The notes: generated by a model from the letters alone, not told the origin. Positions 1 to 10,888 are shown, numbered from the stretch's first letter. The stretch is DNA of 64,000 nucleotides from Pseudopyrenochaeta lycopersici (GCA_003313425.1 NHZP01000027.1:558001-622000), one strand, 5' to 3'. Made by a program: numbers and translations.

Positions 1-395
1 GAGCGGGCTTTCGTTGTTGTTTATCCTCAGTTGCATGCGCTTGCGTTTTGGCTCGGTGCCTTCCCAACAAAGTTGTGCGATCACAACCAAGTTTAATCAC
101 GCGTTCTGTATAACGAGGACATTCTTTTGCCTTTTGCGTTTTTCAATCTGCAAGCGCCTTATTAATAGGTGCCATGGTTGTAGAGGTATCGCGTTGTGAA
201 CATTTACTGTTTTGGGTTGCCCGTGCATTGTGCGACCATGTGCATTGCGTGCACGGACACCTTAATTCTTGGCAGCGGGGCAGCTCGGATCTCAAACTGG
301 ACAGCACCACAGCAGGCACCAGAACATGGCCCACAAAAGGTGGCCAAGACTTTAATGCATGGCTGGAAACACTCAACCCCTAAAGAATGCAGCTA
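1..395. other. stretch without a recognisable gene
   Basis: Several short overlapping frames are open here, but none shows a domain, signal peptide or splice structure that I recognise. It may contain further, unrecognisable sequence of the oxidoreductase remnant that follows. Confidence 0.3.
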
Positions 396-788
396 CATTC
401 ACCTTCTCTCTTGGTTTCTTCCTACTCACCAGCGTGCCTCTGGAGAACGCTAAAGTGGCAGGAGACAACACGTTCGGCACTAACCTAGATGATGGACTGC
501 TCTTTATTATCCTTCTCGATCTTACATGGGACTCCGCAGATGACGATGAGCGCATCTATCGAGGCGTCGAAGAACTAGTTTACTGGCGAGATTCAAGCAG
601 ATAGTAAGTTGCAAGGGTTAGCTTCACCGGTACCTGTTCACGAACTGTGCTTACCCCAAGGAAGGTTTGTTAGAAGGTATAGTCAAAAGAGCATGGAGGC
701 GATAAAGGGGTTCGCGAAGAAGTATGGCCCAAAGGGCATCTTCCAGAAGGGCGTTCCTGGCTCGATCAAGTTCTCCCGAAGTGGATGA
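396..788 (+). pseudogene. FAD-linked (BBE-type) oxidoreductase, C-terminal remnant
   Basis: The sequence reads as the end of a fungal berberine-bridge-type FAD-linked oxidoreductase, but in three frames. The first piece (to about 600) contains LTWDSADDDERIYRGVEEL, the acidic strand-helix typical of the family C-terminus. A second frame carries YLFTNCAYPKEGLLEG, where the family usually has a YLNYA-like motif. The last piece, KKYGPKGIFQKGVPGSIKF, ends at TGA 786-788 and matches the usual KYDPxGVFQ ending. The catalytic and FAD-binding N-terminal part is absent upstream. At least two frameshifts separate the pieces, so this is a decayed 3' fragment. Intact relatives oxidise small metabolites, often in secondary-metabolite clusters, but no cluster partners are visible here. 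The frame joins are my inference from family resemblance. Confidence 0.6.
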
Positions 789-1538
789 GCCAAACTTGCT
801 CTTAGCAGCTCACTTCCAAAGACTCTTTAATACTTAAGCCCGTGAAGTGCAATATTGCGGACAATGTGAAATTAGACTAACAAATTTTTTGGTACCTGAT
901 GCAGTGTCTTTGCTGCCGCGCCTACCCAGAAGCCAGTCGGGCGCTGCTGCCCATGTGCCACTGTACCTCGGTACGGAGTCTGATAAAGATATTTATACAG
1001 CCGCAGTTAACCGATATGTACTATGAATAACACCAGGTACCCACCTCTCGTAATATTTTACCCCTGGACCGCAAGCTTTTCCTAGGATCGACAAAATCAG
1101 ACCGTATCTCTCTTCACCGGAAATTAATCCCGCCAATGTGGCTAACGAGCCAACGAATGACCCTTAAAGCTACAAAATTATGCGCCTTACATAAAAGCTG
1201 CCCCTGCGCCACATTCCGTGCGGCTAAAACCTCGTTTCGCGAAACTTCGTGTCATCAGGCGGCTAGTACGTACGGGGCAAATTTGTGGGGAGCCTAACGG
1301 CTCGGCGATATCGAGCTGGGTTACGCTTGAATATCATTGCATAGGAGCCACACCTAGCAATCTTAGAGCCATGGTAATGGATACTGAATATGTCATAAGA
1401 GCGGTTTGGTTAGATACTTTAGGGTATCATGTTCCAAAAGGGACCAGAAATACGATATACGACTGCGTCAATGCAACAAGACAGTCGAGAGCTTCTAAGA
1501 TAAGTATCACAACCACAAGGAAGGGAAAAATAATTCGC
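789..1538. other. intergenic stretch, nothing recognised
   Basis: No convincing coding region. One open frame (1218-1568) runs into the 12-bp repeats and has no recognisable content. Part of this stretch is probably the promoter of the downstream defensin-like gene. Confidence 0.3.
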
Positions 1539-1598
1539 ATTCAACTTCGCATTCAACTTCGCATTTAACTTCGCATCCAAATTTGTATTCAACTTTGC
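1539..1598 (+). repeat. five 12-bp tandem units upstream of the defensin-like gene
   Basis: Units of the form ATTCAACTTCGC follow one another at 1539, 1551, 1563, 1575 and 1587. The first two are identical, the third differs at one base, and the last two are more diverged. The array ends about 20 bp before a TATA box and 135 bp before the start codon of the defensin-like gene, so it lies in the core promoter. A role as repeated regulator binding sites is possible but unproven. Confidence 0.75.
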
Positions 1599-1618
1599 TA
1601 ATCTTCTGAGAATTTGAG

Positions 1619-1626
1619 TATAAAAG
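1619..1626 (+). promoter_or_regulatory. TATA box of the defensin-like gene
   Basis: TATAAAAG lies 108 bp upstream of ATG 1734. A CT/CA-rich leader follows (for example CACTTCACCTATCCCACC), ending in AATCAATATG at the start codon. This arrangement is typical of highly expressed fungal genes for secreted proteins. Confidence 0.6.
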
Positions 1627-1733
1627 ACTGCCATTCTCTCTCCTTAAAGTCACCATCAATCTAATCCACTGACAAACACAAACACTGAGTTCTTCACCAC
1701 TTCACCTATCCCACCAACTCAAGACTAATCAAT

Positions 1734-2207
1734 ATGCGCTTCACTGCCATCGCAACCACTTTCTTCCTCATCACCGGCGCCCTTGCCATCCCAGCTCCCG
1801 AAGCATTGGATGTCAACGACAGCGATGGCATTGATGTGACGGCAGACCTCGAGAAGCGCGCCCCTACTGCTGTTGAGATCATGAAGCGCGGCCATGGATG
1901 TGGTGTTTTTTCGAGTGATGATGGCATCTGCAACTTCCATGTAAGCTGCTCATTCTTTCCGCGTCATTTACCACGATGCCCCTGGTCACACTTTCGAGAG
2001 TTCAGAAGCGACGAATGCTAACGGAAACTTAGTGCAAGAATGAGGTTTCATACAAGTGCCCTAATGGCAAGAAGATTAAGCCGAGCTCAGGCAAGTGCGG
2101 TGGACCTCTCCGAGCGTAAGTTGTCCAAATATACTAAAACTAAGAAGCGAATGCTTGGGCTAATTGTGATTAGGAGGTGCGACTGCCACTATTCTAAGGG
2201 ATGCTAA
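1734..2207 (+). CDS. plectasin-like fungal defensin precursor (CS-alpha/beta peptide)
   Basis: I model three exons, 1734-1940, 2033-2115 and 2174-2207, giving 107 residues. Intron 1 (GTAAGC...GCTAAC...TAG) and intron 2 (GTAAGT...GCTAAT...TAG) have full splice signals. Residues 1-18 are a signal peptide (MRFTAIATTFFLITGALA). A propeptide follows, with Lys-Arg Kex2 sites at 41-42 and 51-52. The predicted mature peptide is 55 residues and starts GHGC. It has eight cysteines, including the C-x3-C (CNFHC) and C-x-C (CDC) pairs that mark the cysteine-stabilised alpha/beta fold. The GHGC start, the DDGIC/HCK block and the CGG-then-CxC end resemble plectasin and other fungal defensins, which bind lipid II and kill Gram-positive bacteria. 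Plectasin has six cysteines; the extra pair and a basic loop between cysteines 4 and 5 are differences. Secretion and processing are firmly suggested; antibacterial activity is inference. Confidence 0.8.
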
Positions 2208-3907
2208 ATCTCTAAAGAACGTACGAGGGTTGACAGGTCGCTGGATGGACGGAGATAGAAGGCGGTCCCCGTCGGAGAGATAGTTGGTTCGGAGAGTAGT
2301 ATAAGGGGTGCTTGGTTCATTTTCACTTCATACTTTGATTTTGTTTGATGATTTTAGGTGCAATAGAAGTCGAGTTTGACATATTTCGCCTTTGACTCAC
2401 ATTTTGAATTCAGATGATATCGTCCCAACGGTATAGCAATGGATATCCATACAACCTCTACCATATTTTAATCTAGGTACGCTTTCGCTAGTTTTGTTTC
2501 GAAAGCGGTTAGTAAGCCGACGCCCTTTCTTGCATTTAACTATTAGTCACGTACTAACATTTGGCATGGCTGCATACAAAATTTCAGAATCAATGCTTAA
2601 ATGTGCTGGTACTGGTTTATTCAGCTTATATAGCCTTTTTCTGTGAGCTATGCACGGATACCTACGTCAGTTCTAGGAACTAATGGAAGCACAACTCTAA
2701 AATTCACGGTAATCCTAACTCACCAGGTCAACAAATTTCACCTCAGCACTTTATATCGTCCTATCAACTTCGCACTGTTTTTAAGAGCTATCTTAGTATC
2801 CACATGAAGGCATTATAAGAGCTGGGCTAGGACAATACATACACCATGGTGAGACAGCATATAGCTTCTATGTCGACGGTTACGCAACCATGACAACGAA
2901 TGGCGGCGTACCTTTTGAATATCCGAGCGATTGGGCGTTGTTAAGTCCCGGGAACGTAGATCTGTTTGCGCTTCAAAACTTTGCTTCCGTGGCACAAACG
3001 ATGCTGCCTTGGCTGCGTAAAGCGTTATCGACAGCTTCTACGGCCGAGCCCGAAGTTACTCAAACTGGAGCGGTTGCTTAAAATATAGACGACTGGGGCG
3101 TACGTAGAATTTGCTGGTATTATGGCAGCGGCGCCGGCGACCAATTGGTGTAAGTTCTCTGTCGCTACATACAGTAACTTGGTAAAAGCAGTGGAAGAGA
3201 AGGTCAATTTAGAAGAGAGGAGGCTTAATAAAGAGAGTTAGAGAAGTTATCGCTACTTAATAAAAGCGAATTAGTAGATATGCATAAATTGCGTCGAAGT
3301 ACGGATTAATTAGGCCATCTCTGTTAGACTTTATCGCGCTATAAAAGGTACAGAGAGACGAGACATAACTTACGCGTCTTTAAAAGGATACTATAGGTGT
3401 TAATTAAGCTTGCATATTATCATCCATCGTGTACTTGAATTTGTGGTTACGCTGCACGCTGCGGTGCTCAAACTTAGTGGGCCTGGCCTATCTACTTATA
3501 CAGGATAGGAACGACGGGAGCGACTATCGCTCCTCCCCATGCTGTTCCATCGAAAAAGGCTACTGATTGAAGTCTACAGTGTGGATAAGGTGTTGAGCTA
3601 TTGTCATTAGTGCTGGTTCGGGGTTCATCAGTCAAGGCGTTGAGACGCGTCGGCGTCCAATCTAGCGGGTCAGGTAGATGCTCTTGCAGGAAGACGTTAT
3701 ATTCTAGCAGAAGTATCTATCTTTCCATCTAGATATATTTAAAGATTGTTTCTATGATGTGATCCGTGTCAGTGTATAAGTGAGGCTTATATACATGTAG
3801 TAATGGATGGATTAGTCAGTAGTAAACCGAGTGACTGTAGGTGTCCTAGGCTTACAAATTTCATTGAATAAGGTTGGTGTTGCTGAGGGCCAACAATTTT
3901 CCTGTGC
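2208..3907. other. stretch without a recognisable gene
   Basis: The first few hundred bases probably hold the 3' end of the defensin-like transcript. Beyond that there is only a 63-codon open frame at 2890-3081 (+) with no known motif, plus AT-richer sequence to 3900. I see no repeats, RNA genes or inverted ends. Confidence 0.35.
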
Positions 3908-5202
3908 TCATATCCTCCTATCTGAAAGTTGCATTTCAAGATTCTGAATCTTCGCTCCCGCCGACAAGATCATTTGCAGCGTTACAGACAATTGGGTAAA
4001 GGTCGACACAAATGCAGCAATAACGCATGTCCAACAATGCCATGGGTAGACTACTGTTCCTATAAGAGCGGATAGCACACTGAGCAGTTAAACTGCCGTT
4101 GACATCTTGTTGGAATAAGACTTTGTCTAGTCTGGAGTTGAGGAACGATTACGGAATAGATGGCCGTAATAGTAATATTGCTTTGAGAGAGAGTAGACTG
4201 GATATTGCAGTCTATAAACGGAACATCTCCAGGAGCAGTCCATTTGCATACTGATACGACGATGCAACTGAGGCCGGCGCTGCAAAGTACTGCCATAATG
4301 ATTGGCATTACACACAGACTCCCAAGGTCCTGTTTTAATCTTTCCCAGAAAAGGTAGTTACGCATTTTGAAGGTTGTCTTTCCGGCCTCTGGCTGTGACC
4401 AGGATTGGTAGCGATTGGGGTACCATTGGTCACGATATGGGCCTGGAAGACATTCCTGGTCACCTAACGACGATTGACACCTTCTGTAAACTGGTGGGTC
4501 CATCCCGGCACTAGCTGGAGAAGAGTGAGTCTAGAGCTATTTCAACGAACGTTTGCATTTACATTCGATAGCCTCTTGCAGTATGTCCTCTCCCTAGTCC
4601 ATTTTGACCATCAACTCACGTTATTCTTGAATATTACCTGCCACAGAGGACTTTATTTCTTGCAGATACTCACCAAATGCAGGATCGAAGTGTTCGAGGT
4701 CTTCCTGAACATCTCCCTATAGGCACTCCAACTCATCTAGAATCGTCGCATACTTCATTTTTTCTCCTCCTACACAGCGTCCGTTGGAGACATCGAAATC
4801 TTCCGCCAAGTTGCGTCTGCCACAGACACAGTGTCTATTTAGAGTGCGTCTAGTCGAAGTTATACAAAAAACAACTCCAGCAACAACTAAGTCATTCATG
4901 TTTCCGAATCGAGAACAAAGAACTTGCACGGCCAACGGATGAGTGTTGTTCCAAAGATGTTCCTCCGTGTCGCATTCCTCAGGCTTTCCTTCATTGCCAG
5001 TGCTAGTGCTAGTACGGATAGCGATGTTTGTGCTGGTACTGGTAATGGTACTGACGCTCGTATCGGTGCCAGTGATGGTGCTGCCCTTCACCGTGTCGGT
5101 GGTAGATCGGATTTCGCGAGCGTTGGTAGTAAGGCTCGATGCTAGAGGAAGCTACTCCAAGTCCTTCACTACCTCATCATTCGGTCTGGTCTCATTTAGC
5201 AT
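3908..5202 (-). pseudogene. decayed membrane protein of unknown function, Gln-to-stop mutations
   Basis: One minus-strand frame runs from ATG 5202-5200 (MLNETRPNDE) to about 4060, broken only by TAG/TAA codons. One stop lies near 5152, one at 4719-4717 and four more between 4716 and 4504. All are one C-to-T change from CAG or CAA. The segments 5091-4717 and 4503-4060 are exactly in phase (71 codons apart). The predicted protein has a Thr/Ser-rich N-terminal part, a charged Gln/Glu-rich middle likely to be coiled coil, and a hydrophobic segment SLCVMPIIMAVLCSAG. In another frame after a possible 62-bp intron (branch TTAAC, acceptor TTATAG) a second hydrophobic helix and a coiled tail end at TGA 3908-3910. 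I do not recognise the family. The stop pattern fits RIP acting on a gene between repeats. Confidence 0.5.
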
Positions 5203-5614
5203 TTTATGTAATCAGAATGAGAGCACTTCTGATGTTTCGCAAGTAGATTCGAGGCTAGCCACACCTACTGAGCTCAAACTAATACACATTGTTCACCACC
5301 ACTTCCGCAACTATGAACATAGCCACAATGTAATGCATAATCCTTGACATGTTAATAGGTGCCTAGTGTACGGCCCCGCTCTTACTGATGTATAAGAACG
5401 TGGGTGCATCTCATTGGCTTGAAAAGCACAGTGGCGTCGAGCCCTCCTTGATTATCGACATACATACGGTGTCCGTGCGCGTAAAGCCCAGATTGACTTG
5501 ATGCACACAAAAATAACAGCTTAACCAAAACCGAGGATGACCCCCTAATACTATAACTAACCATAACCCCCTGGTGCTGCGTCTGTCATCCACGGGATTC
5601 AGGATTCAAAGAAC
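5203..5614. other. intergenic stretch, nothing recognised
   Basis: It lies between the decayed membrane-protein gene (minus) and the WD40 remnant (plus). Short open frames only, without motifs. Confidence 0.3.
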
Positions 5615-6151
5615 ATGTTCTGGATTGCGCAGGAAAGTCCTGTTTCTCTGAAACCACTCAAGACAGTAAAGATCTGGGATGTAAGTAGCGGCGCGTGCCT
5701 GCAGACGCTTGAGGGCCATAGCATTGTTCCCAGCTGCATAGCCTTCTCGCATGACTCGACCCGGCTGGTGTCGGCAGGAGGCGATAGGATGGTCAAGATC
5801 TGGGATGCGAGGAGCGGCACGTGTCTACGGACGCTCAGTGTTGGAACGACTCTTAATAAGATATCATTCAGCGCTACGAACTCCTGTCTCTACACTGACA
5901 TTGGTATCATCAATATTAATGCAGAATTAGTTGTTGGTATTAGAGGTATTAGAACCGATACTACAAGGTCTCAGCTTGTACAGTATTTAGGCGCTGGCAT
6001 TAGCTCGGACAGGATTTGGATTACCCATAACGGTAAACATATACTCTGGGTACCATCAGAGTACCGACCGTCGTGCTCATCTGTGTGTGGGAGAAATATT
6101 GGTGTTGGTGTTGGATCTAGCAGAGTATGGATATGCACCGTTAACCTTTAG
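5615..6151 (+). pseudogene. WD40 C-terminal end of an NLR-like (HET-E/NWD type) protein
   Basis: The 178-codon open frame begins inside a WD40 repeat. Two blades are visible: TVKIWDVSSGACLQTLEGH and MVKIWDARSGTCLRTL. A tail follows containing GISSDRIWITHNGKHILWVP, EYRPSC and GVGVGSSRVWICTV. This tail is the usual ending of fungal NACHT-WD40 incompatibility proteins of the HET-E/HET-D group, which have an N-terminal effector domain, a NACHT NTPase and about ten or more WD repeats. None of these upstream parts is present, so the ATG at 5615 is not a genuine start. The fragment has no stop codons inside it and is therefore probably a fairly recent truncation. Intact relatives act in self/non-self recognition. 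Confidence 0.65.
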
Positions 6152-6407
6152 TAAATGAAGCAACTGAGAAAGCTTTTCGTTAAGTTCTTCTATTCTCTAG
6201 AACTCTTTCCATTTCTGGTTTTTCAAGGGAGTTGGGGATACACATGAATATATATGTTAGGTATCTGTGTAAGCCGAGGACACCGATAGTCACATGGTTT
6301 GCTCTTAACTAATCTGTCCATTCATACACGTATATTAGCCTCAAAATAACTTAAGGCATGACAATAGCAAGTATTTCAATTTTTGGAATTAATATAGTAC
6401 ATCGCAC

Positions 6408-6870
6408 GTTGAAGTGTCCTCCTGGTACAATAGCCTGCCTGCAGACTCAGCAGGCTCATTACTCGCAGTCAGCGACGATGGCCGGACAGCTCATGAGCTA
6501 GGCCATGAGCGGCTGAAAAACGTTAACAAACACACGGCCTGCTGCGCTCAAGGGGTTTATCACCTAGGTATACCAGATGACCACAGCGGCCACGCAATGT
6601 CTGGGTTTAACAAGTACTGCAAAGAGAACACGATTATCTGTCTCTGTATGCCTCCTCATACCTCGCGTCTCCTGCAGCCTCTTAATGTTGGCTGCTACAG
6701 GTGTGTGCGGTAAGGAGATAGACGAGCTTGCGCGCGAAGGTGTACTTCACGTTAATAAGCTTGACTTCATCCCTACTGTAAGGTTAGACGTAAGGTATTT
6801 ACAGAGAATAACAGTAAGGCAGGCTTTCTAGCAACAGGCCTTGTGGCTAATTTACCAACGTGCGACACCC
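6408..6870 (+). pseudogene. pogo/Fot-type transposase fragment (DDE_1 domain)
   Basis: The frame from 6414 contains SSWYNSLP, an altered DGHxSH motif (IPDDHSGH), and the strongly conserved pair NTIICLCMPPHTSRLLQPL and NVGCY. These are the central and third catalytic blocks of the DDE_1 (pogo/Tigger) transposase family. Near 6705 the reading moves to another frame (KEIDELAREG...VNKLDFIP), the helical region after the catalytic core, and then to a third (NNSKAGFLATGLV). The N-terminal DNA-binding part and terminal inverted repeats are missing. The third catalytic residue region is altered and there are at least two frameshifts, so it is an inactive scrap. Confidence 0.65.
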
Positions 6871-7102
6871 TCGATCCTTACCGTCGTTGGACGTGTCTAT
6901 TGGGAGGCTTCTCTGCTGGATATCTCGTCCTCAGCGGCGCCTTTCGGTTTTCCCGAGTCGAACAGCGCCTTCACTTTCCCTGTCCAGCGGATGGGCATCC
7001 AACTGGACTCTTCACAAACACAACCTTCATCAGTTCGTTGTATGCCGTGATGCATTCATCTATGTCCATCTCGAGCTTCGGAGGTTCAGAGGGAGTGCGC
7101 AT
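6850..7102 (-). pseudogene. patatin-like phospholipase fragment (tentative)
   Basis: On the minus strand the frame from about 7102 reads PPKLEMDIDECITAYNELM, resembling the MDVDECI-AY segment that follows the GTSTGG serine motif in fungal patatin-like phospholipases. After a frameshift near 6972 another frame reads VKALFDSGKPKGAAEDEISS and then GCRTLVN, in the order of the family's GKV-xA-FDS and GCRTFVCAT blocks. The nucleophile motif itself is not visible. It overlaps the end of the pogo fragment on the opposite strand, so the two were joined by rearrangement. I rate this as suggestive only. Confidence 0.4.
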
Positions 7103-8631
7103 CGTCAGCAGGGCGGGCTTCACGATAAGACAGTAGGCTGAGTAGAACTTAGGAAGGCTGAGGTCTGATGGGGTGGATTGCATGGCGCTGCAGCGTCCAC
7201 CAGTCGTTCTACATACTGTAGCGCTGGCGAAACGCAAACACATCAATCTCACTTCACGCCATTGTACACATCGCAGGTTACAACCCAAGTCTCTCGATCA
7301 ATTTGTGAACTGTTACAGTACTCACGACCTCAGCCTTGTGTGCCAGACAACTTTATAGCAATGGCAGAATGCGCTTGTGAGAATGGAGTGCAGGCAAGCA
7401 GAAGCTGAACGCTCAGAGCAAGAGCGCATGATGAGCGGCTGCGCGAGTCAGAAGTCGGCAGTTACTTTAGGCAGGTTGGCGCTGAATGGGCCGCTATCAG
7501 GCTGGCCCCAGGTCTATAATACATTCTGTTAACATGGGAGATAGCGGAGCGCTTATTTTCGCGCCAGGGAAGCTTCCCGGGCGATACTAGCGAACAGCCC
7601 AATTCCAGTGACTAGTTGCTAGAATGCATGGCTAAGTGTCGAACACTTTCAGCAACTTTTATGATTTTACGCTATCTTCTCATGTGCCGTCCAAAACGAC
7701 GGCTAACTTGATGTGTCCTGTTGCGTAGTGGCGATGCCTTCTGAGCCATTCGTTTGGATTCCTCCACTGCGCTTTTAGGGCATACCAGATTCTCTTGCGA
7801 CTTCGCATCTCGAAGGATCTGAATGTTATCTCATACAATCCTCTCCGCACCCAGGAATGAACATATATCAATCCGCAGTTATATGTAGGCTACAGCAGCG
7901 GGGCATACGATGCCACGCATCTACCAGATTATTGCTTTCATGTTATCACAAATCAGAAGTCCGTAAGAAAACCGCGTGTACTACTAGGTCACATTACTTT
8001 GGTTGCGCGAACGGTTGGGCACATTTTTAGAGGGGGCCTGTGCGCCGCACATACCACGGCACGCCAAAGCGAGTACGGAATACGAATACAAGTGTGTCAT
8101 GGGCAGCCACAAATCGAACGTGTCTAAGCAGCCCAGATGAACAATCAACGGATGCTTGATGAGAAGATGGTATCAATATTTATAGCGTGCATGGCGCTGA
8201 TAGGCGATGTCTAGCATGCTCTCCGTAATGAGATTTACTAGCCTTGCCGCTAGTGTATCCAAGAGAAAGTAGAATGCTAAAATTGCAATTGGAATTGGTC
8301 TAAAGAGGGCCTAACTTCTCTCTTAGACGACAGCTATTAATAATGAGCCTGAGTCCAAGGCCATGCTCATTCTCGGGCGCTTTGCTCTTTTCTATTGTGG
8401 TGTCTACTCTTACACAGGCCCTGGCGTAGAGCAAGGCTTATTAGCTCGCTCGCATAACTCGGGTTCGGCGCTTTAGGATCCACGATCATTGGTGCATCAT
8501 TCCGGCCTTGAACTCAACCCCGCCCCGTGATGCCTTCCAGTCTGATTCTGCTTTTCGACAGCCTTTCCGAAGGCACATGGTTTGCGTCTACTTCCTCAAA
8601 TTATTAGACTTTTAAGAGCATACCACTGGGA
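7103..8631. other. stretch without a recognisable gene
   Basis: Several overlapping short frames lie at 7170-7410 and one at 7680-7871, none with a recognisable domain. The last few hundred bases before 8632 are presumably the promoter of the ankyrin gene. No terminal repeats or RNA genes seen. Confidence 0.3.
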
Positions 8632-9535
8632 ATGGGTTCTTTCACAGAATTTAGAAATTCTCTCCGCCATGCCTTGCTGACCAGCACTCGGAGTGAGACG
8701 GAGTCGAACTCGAACCCTGCTAAACCACGTCGCCTCAAAAAGCTTCGATGGGGCAAGAACCAGAAGCCCGACAATGTTAAAAGCAACATTGTTGTTCTTG
8801 AGAATCGCAAAAACGCGCAAGGGCCCGGAGATAGCAGTGGTGATCTCAATATCCTTTCAAGTGAATTACGAGCGGTTCAGAGATTGGGATTTGATATAAC
8901 ACCATCAAAGCTTGATTACAAAGCAATCATTTTGGCGGTGGCCGCACGCGGCTGGTCTGATGTCCTTAGATATTTTCTTGCCCCCGAGAGACGCCCAAGC
9001 GATCAAGATTTACAGAACACGTTGGACACAGCCTTACACAACGCAACTAAGCGTTCCCACATTTCCACAATACGGATACTACTAGATTCAGGAGCAGACC
9101 CCAATTTTAGAGGCCCATTTAGAAGAACAGCACTACATAACGCCGCCGAAAAAGGATTTAACGAGATCGTGCGATTACTCCTAGACAGGGGGGCGAACAT
9201 TCGGGCAACAGACGAGAGTGGTAAAACCCCCCTGCATCTAGCAGGCGATGAAGGGAATGAGGCAGTGTTTTTGATGATGCACATGCAGTTGCATGGGAAC
9301 CTCTTACATGTAAGGCGTGACGAAGGTAAGAGACAACTCCTACTAATGGAGTTGTGATTCACATACTAACGAACTACCCCCAACAGATGAGCGGAGGAGT
9401 TCACCCCGCAGTTTGCCTTACGGCCCGCAAGGCAGATTAGGTGCTTACGAATATCCTTTGCCAGGAGGTCCAGCGGATCCAAGGCCGGCAGGACGACACC
9501 CAGTCTTCTATCATCGCTACGCTGAGAGGCTGTGA
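8632..9535 (+). CDS. ankyrin-repeat protein (two exons, 280 aa)
   Basis: I model exon 1 at 8632-9325 and exon 2 at 9387-9535. The 61-bp intron has donor GTAAGA, branch ACTAAC and acceptor CAACAG. Reading through the intron would end at TGA 9355-9357 inside it, so splicing is needed. The N-terminal 60 residues are basic and low in complexity (KPRRLKKLRWGKNQKP). Ankyrin repeats occupy about residues 125-215: TALHNATKRSHISTIRILLD, SGADPNF, RTALHNAAEKGFNEIVRLLL, DRGANI and KTPLHLAGDEGNEAV. Exon 2 adds a Pro/Gly/Arg-rich tail ending FYHRYAERL. Ankyrin repeats mediate protein contacts; partner and role cannot be told. No enzymatic, NACHT or signal sequence is present, so it is a short stand-alone ankyrin protein or a remnant of a longer one that stays open. 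Confidence 0.7.
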
Positions 9536-10886
9536 TTGTTTCCAGAAAGGTGTCAGAAGAATCGAGACGAGCAACGAGTGATGCGTTGTCTGCCAAGTAC
9601 TAGGTATTATACAGTCACTTGGTCAAAGCCTGCATAGGGGGGGAGCGCTAAAACGCCTGAGAAAGCGAACAGAGGCAAGCTTCTACTACAAAACAGTATC
9701 AGCGCTGCAATAGAACAAAATAATACTACTAAACAATTAATTTATAATTATCCACCGGAAATAAAAGTCTATATATGCTGAACTTTAGTAGAAGTAATAG
9801 CGCATAGAAATAATGGATTCCTTAAAAGATTATCAAAAACTTGGTAAAACCTCGCAAACGCCAGAAAAGTAGCAGCCGCAAAAGGTAAACCAGGCTTTAC
9901 GTAGGATATTATCCGTCATAGCTCATCGCCGTAGGGTCAAAATAAGAATGTTGTCCTTCAACCAAGAGTAGAAGTCGCCTGTATTTGTGCTCAGAAACTA
10001 AAGCGGTCTAACTACAATCTAAGATCAGATGATTAGCATCCTTTAAATTGTCGCAGGGTAGCTACAACAGAGACTCATCACCGCGCCGTCTTCGTCGCCT
10101 TTATTGTTTTTAGATTTGTATGCAGTATAGGAGTGCCAGTCAGATGCCCGCCAAGCATTCTTATTTTTCAGAAGACGATGAAAGCCATATCGACAGCGCG
10201 TGCAGGCAACGCATTTATGATGGTCTAGAGAGCCTAGGTAGGTGCGGAGAGTCTCTCCTGTATGGTTCAGGTCGAACTGCTCGACTAGTTCATCCCAGGT
10301 AAGGACGCAGGCATCCCATCCAACGTCTTTGAAGAAATCGACCTACAGCATCAAGCTGCTGTGGTGAGATAACTGGATGAAGCCCACGAGTCTTAGGTCA
10401 GATAGAGGACCTGAAGAAAATAGACAGATTTCTTCAAGACCTTAGATAGCTAGCAAGAGTTATAATATAGCAGTAAATCTATGAAGAGCTTTATCTGTAT
10501 TGTAATAGCTACTGCCTTAAAGATCAAAAATGCTTGGATTGATAGTATACCTTAAAGGCTGAGAGATTGCATTGAACTAGATCGCCAGACAACTAGGTGC
10601 TATACGCGCAAAACACGTAATGTCTAGCAGGGCAGAGCTGTGATTGGAGAGCGTTGTTATAATAGAACTGCTAGCTGTTTTAGTATTCTTAATTTATGTA
10701 AAGAAATATAGTTAACTAAAGTTTCTAAAGTATATAGATCTAGAATGTTACAGTTAATAAAGTAAAGTACTCTTATCTAAAGGCTACGTTTACTAGAATA
10801 ATTATAAAAGAAAGTAGCATATAAATAGTAATAGACAGAAAACATTTATAGTTTTATATTATTTTATATAAAAGTATAACTAGTAT
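9536..10886. other. AT-rich intergenic stretch, nothing recognised
   Basis: GC content falls from about 9660 onward. A 60-codon frame at 10120-10302 (MPAKHSYFSEDDESHID...) is not recognisable. The final 400 bp before the pogo element are strongly AT-rich and probably eroded repeat sequence. Confidence 0.3.
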
Positions 10887-10888
10887 TA

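Noticed and set aside
1218..1568. 116-codon plus-strand frame upstream of the defensin gene
   Set aside because: Ends in the 12-bp repeats (IRIQL units), overlaps the promoter and has no recognisable content.
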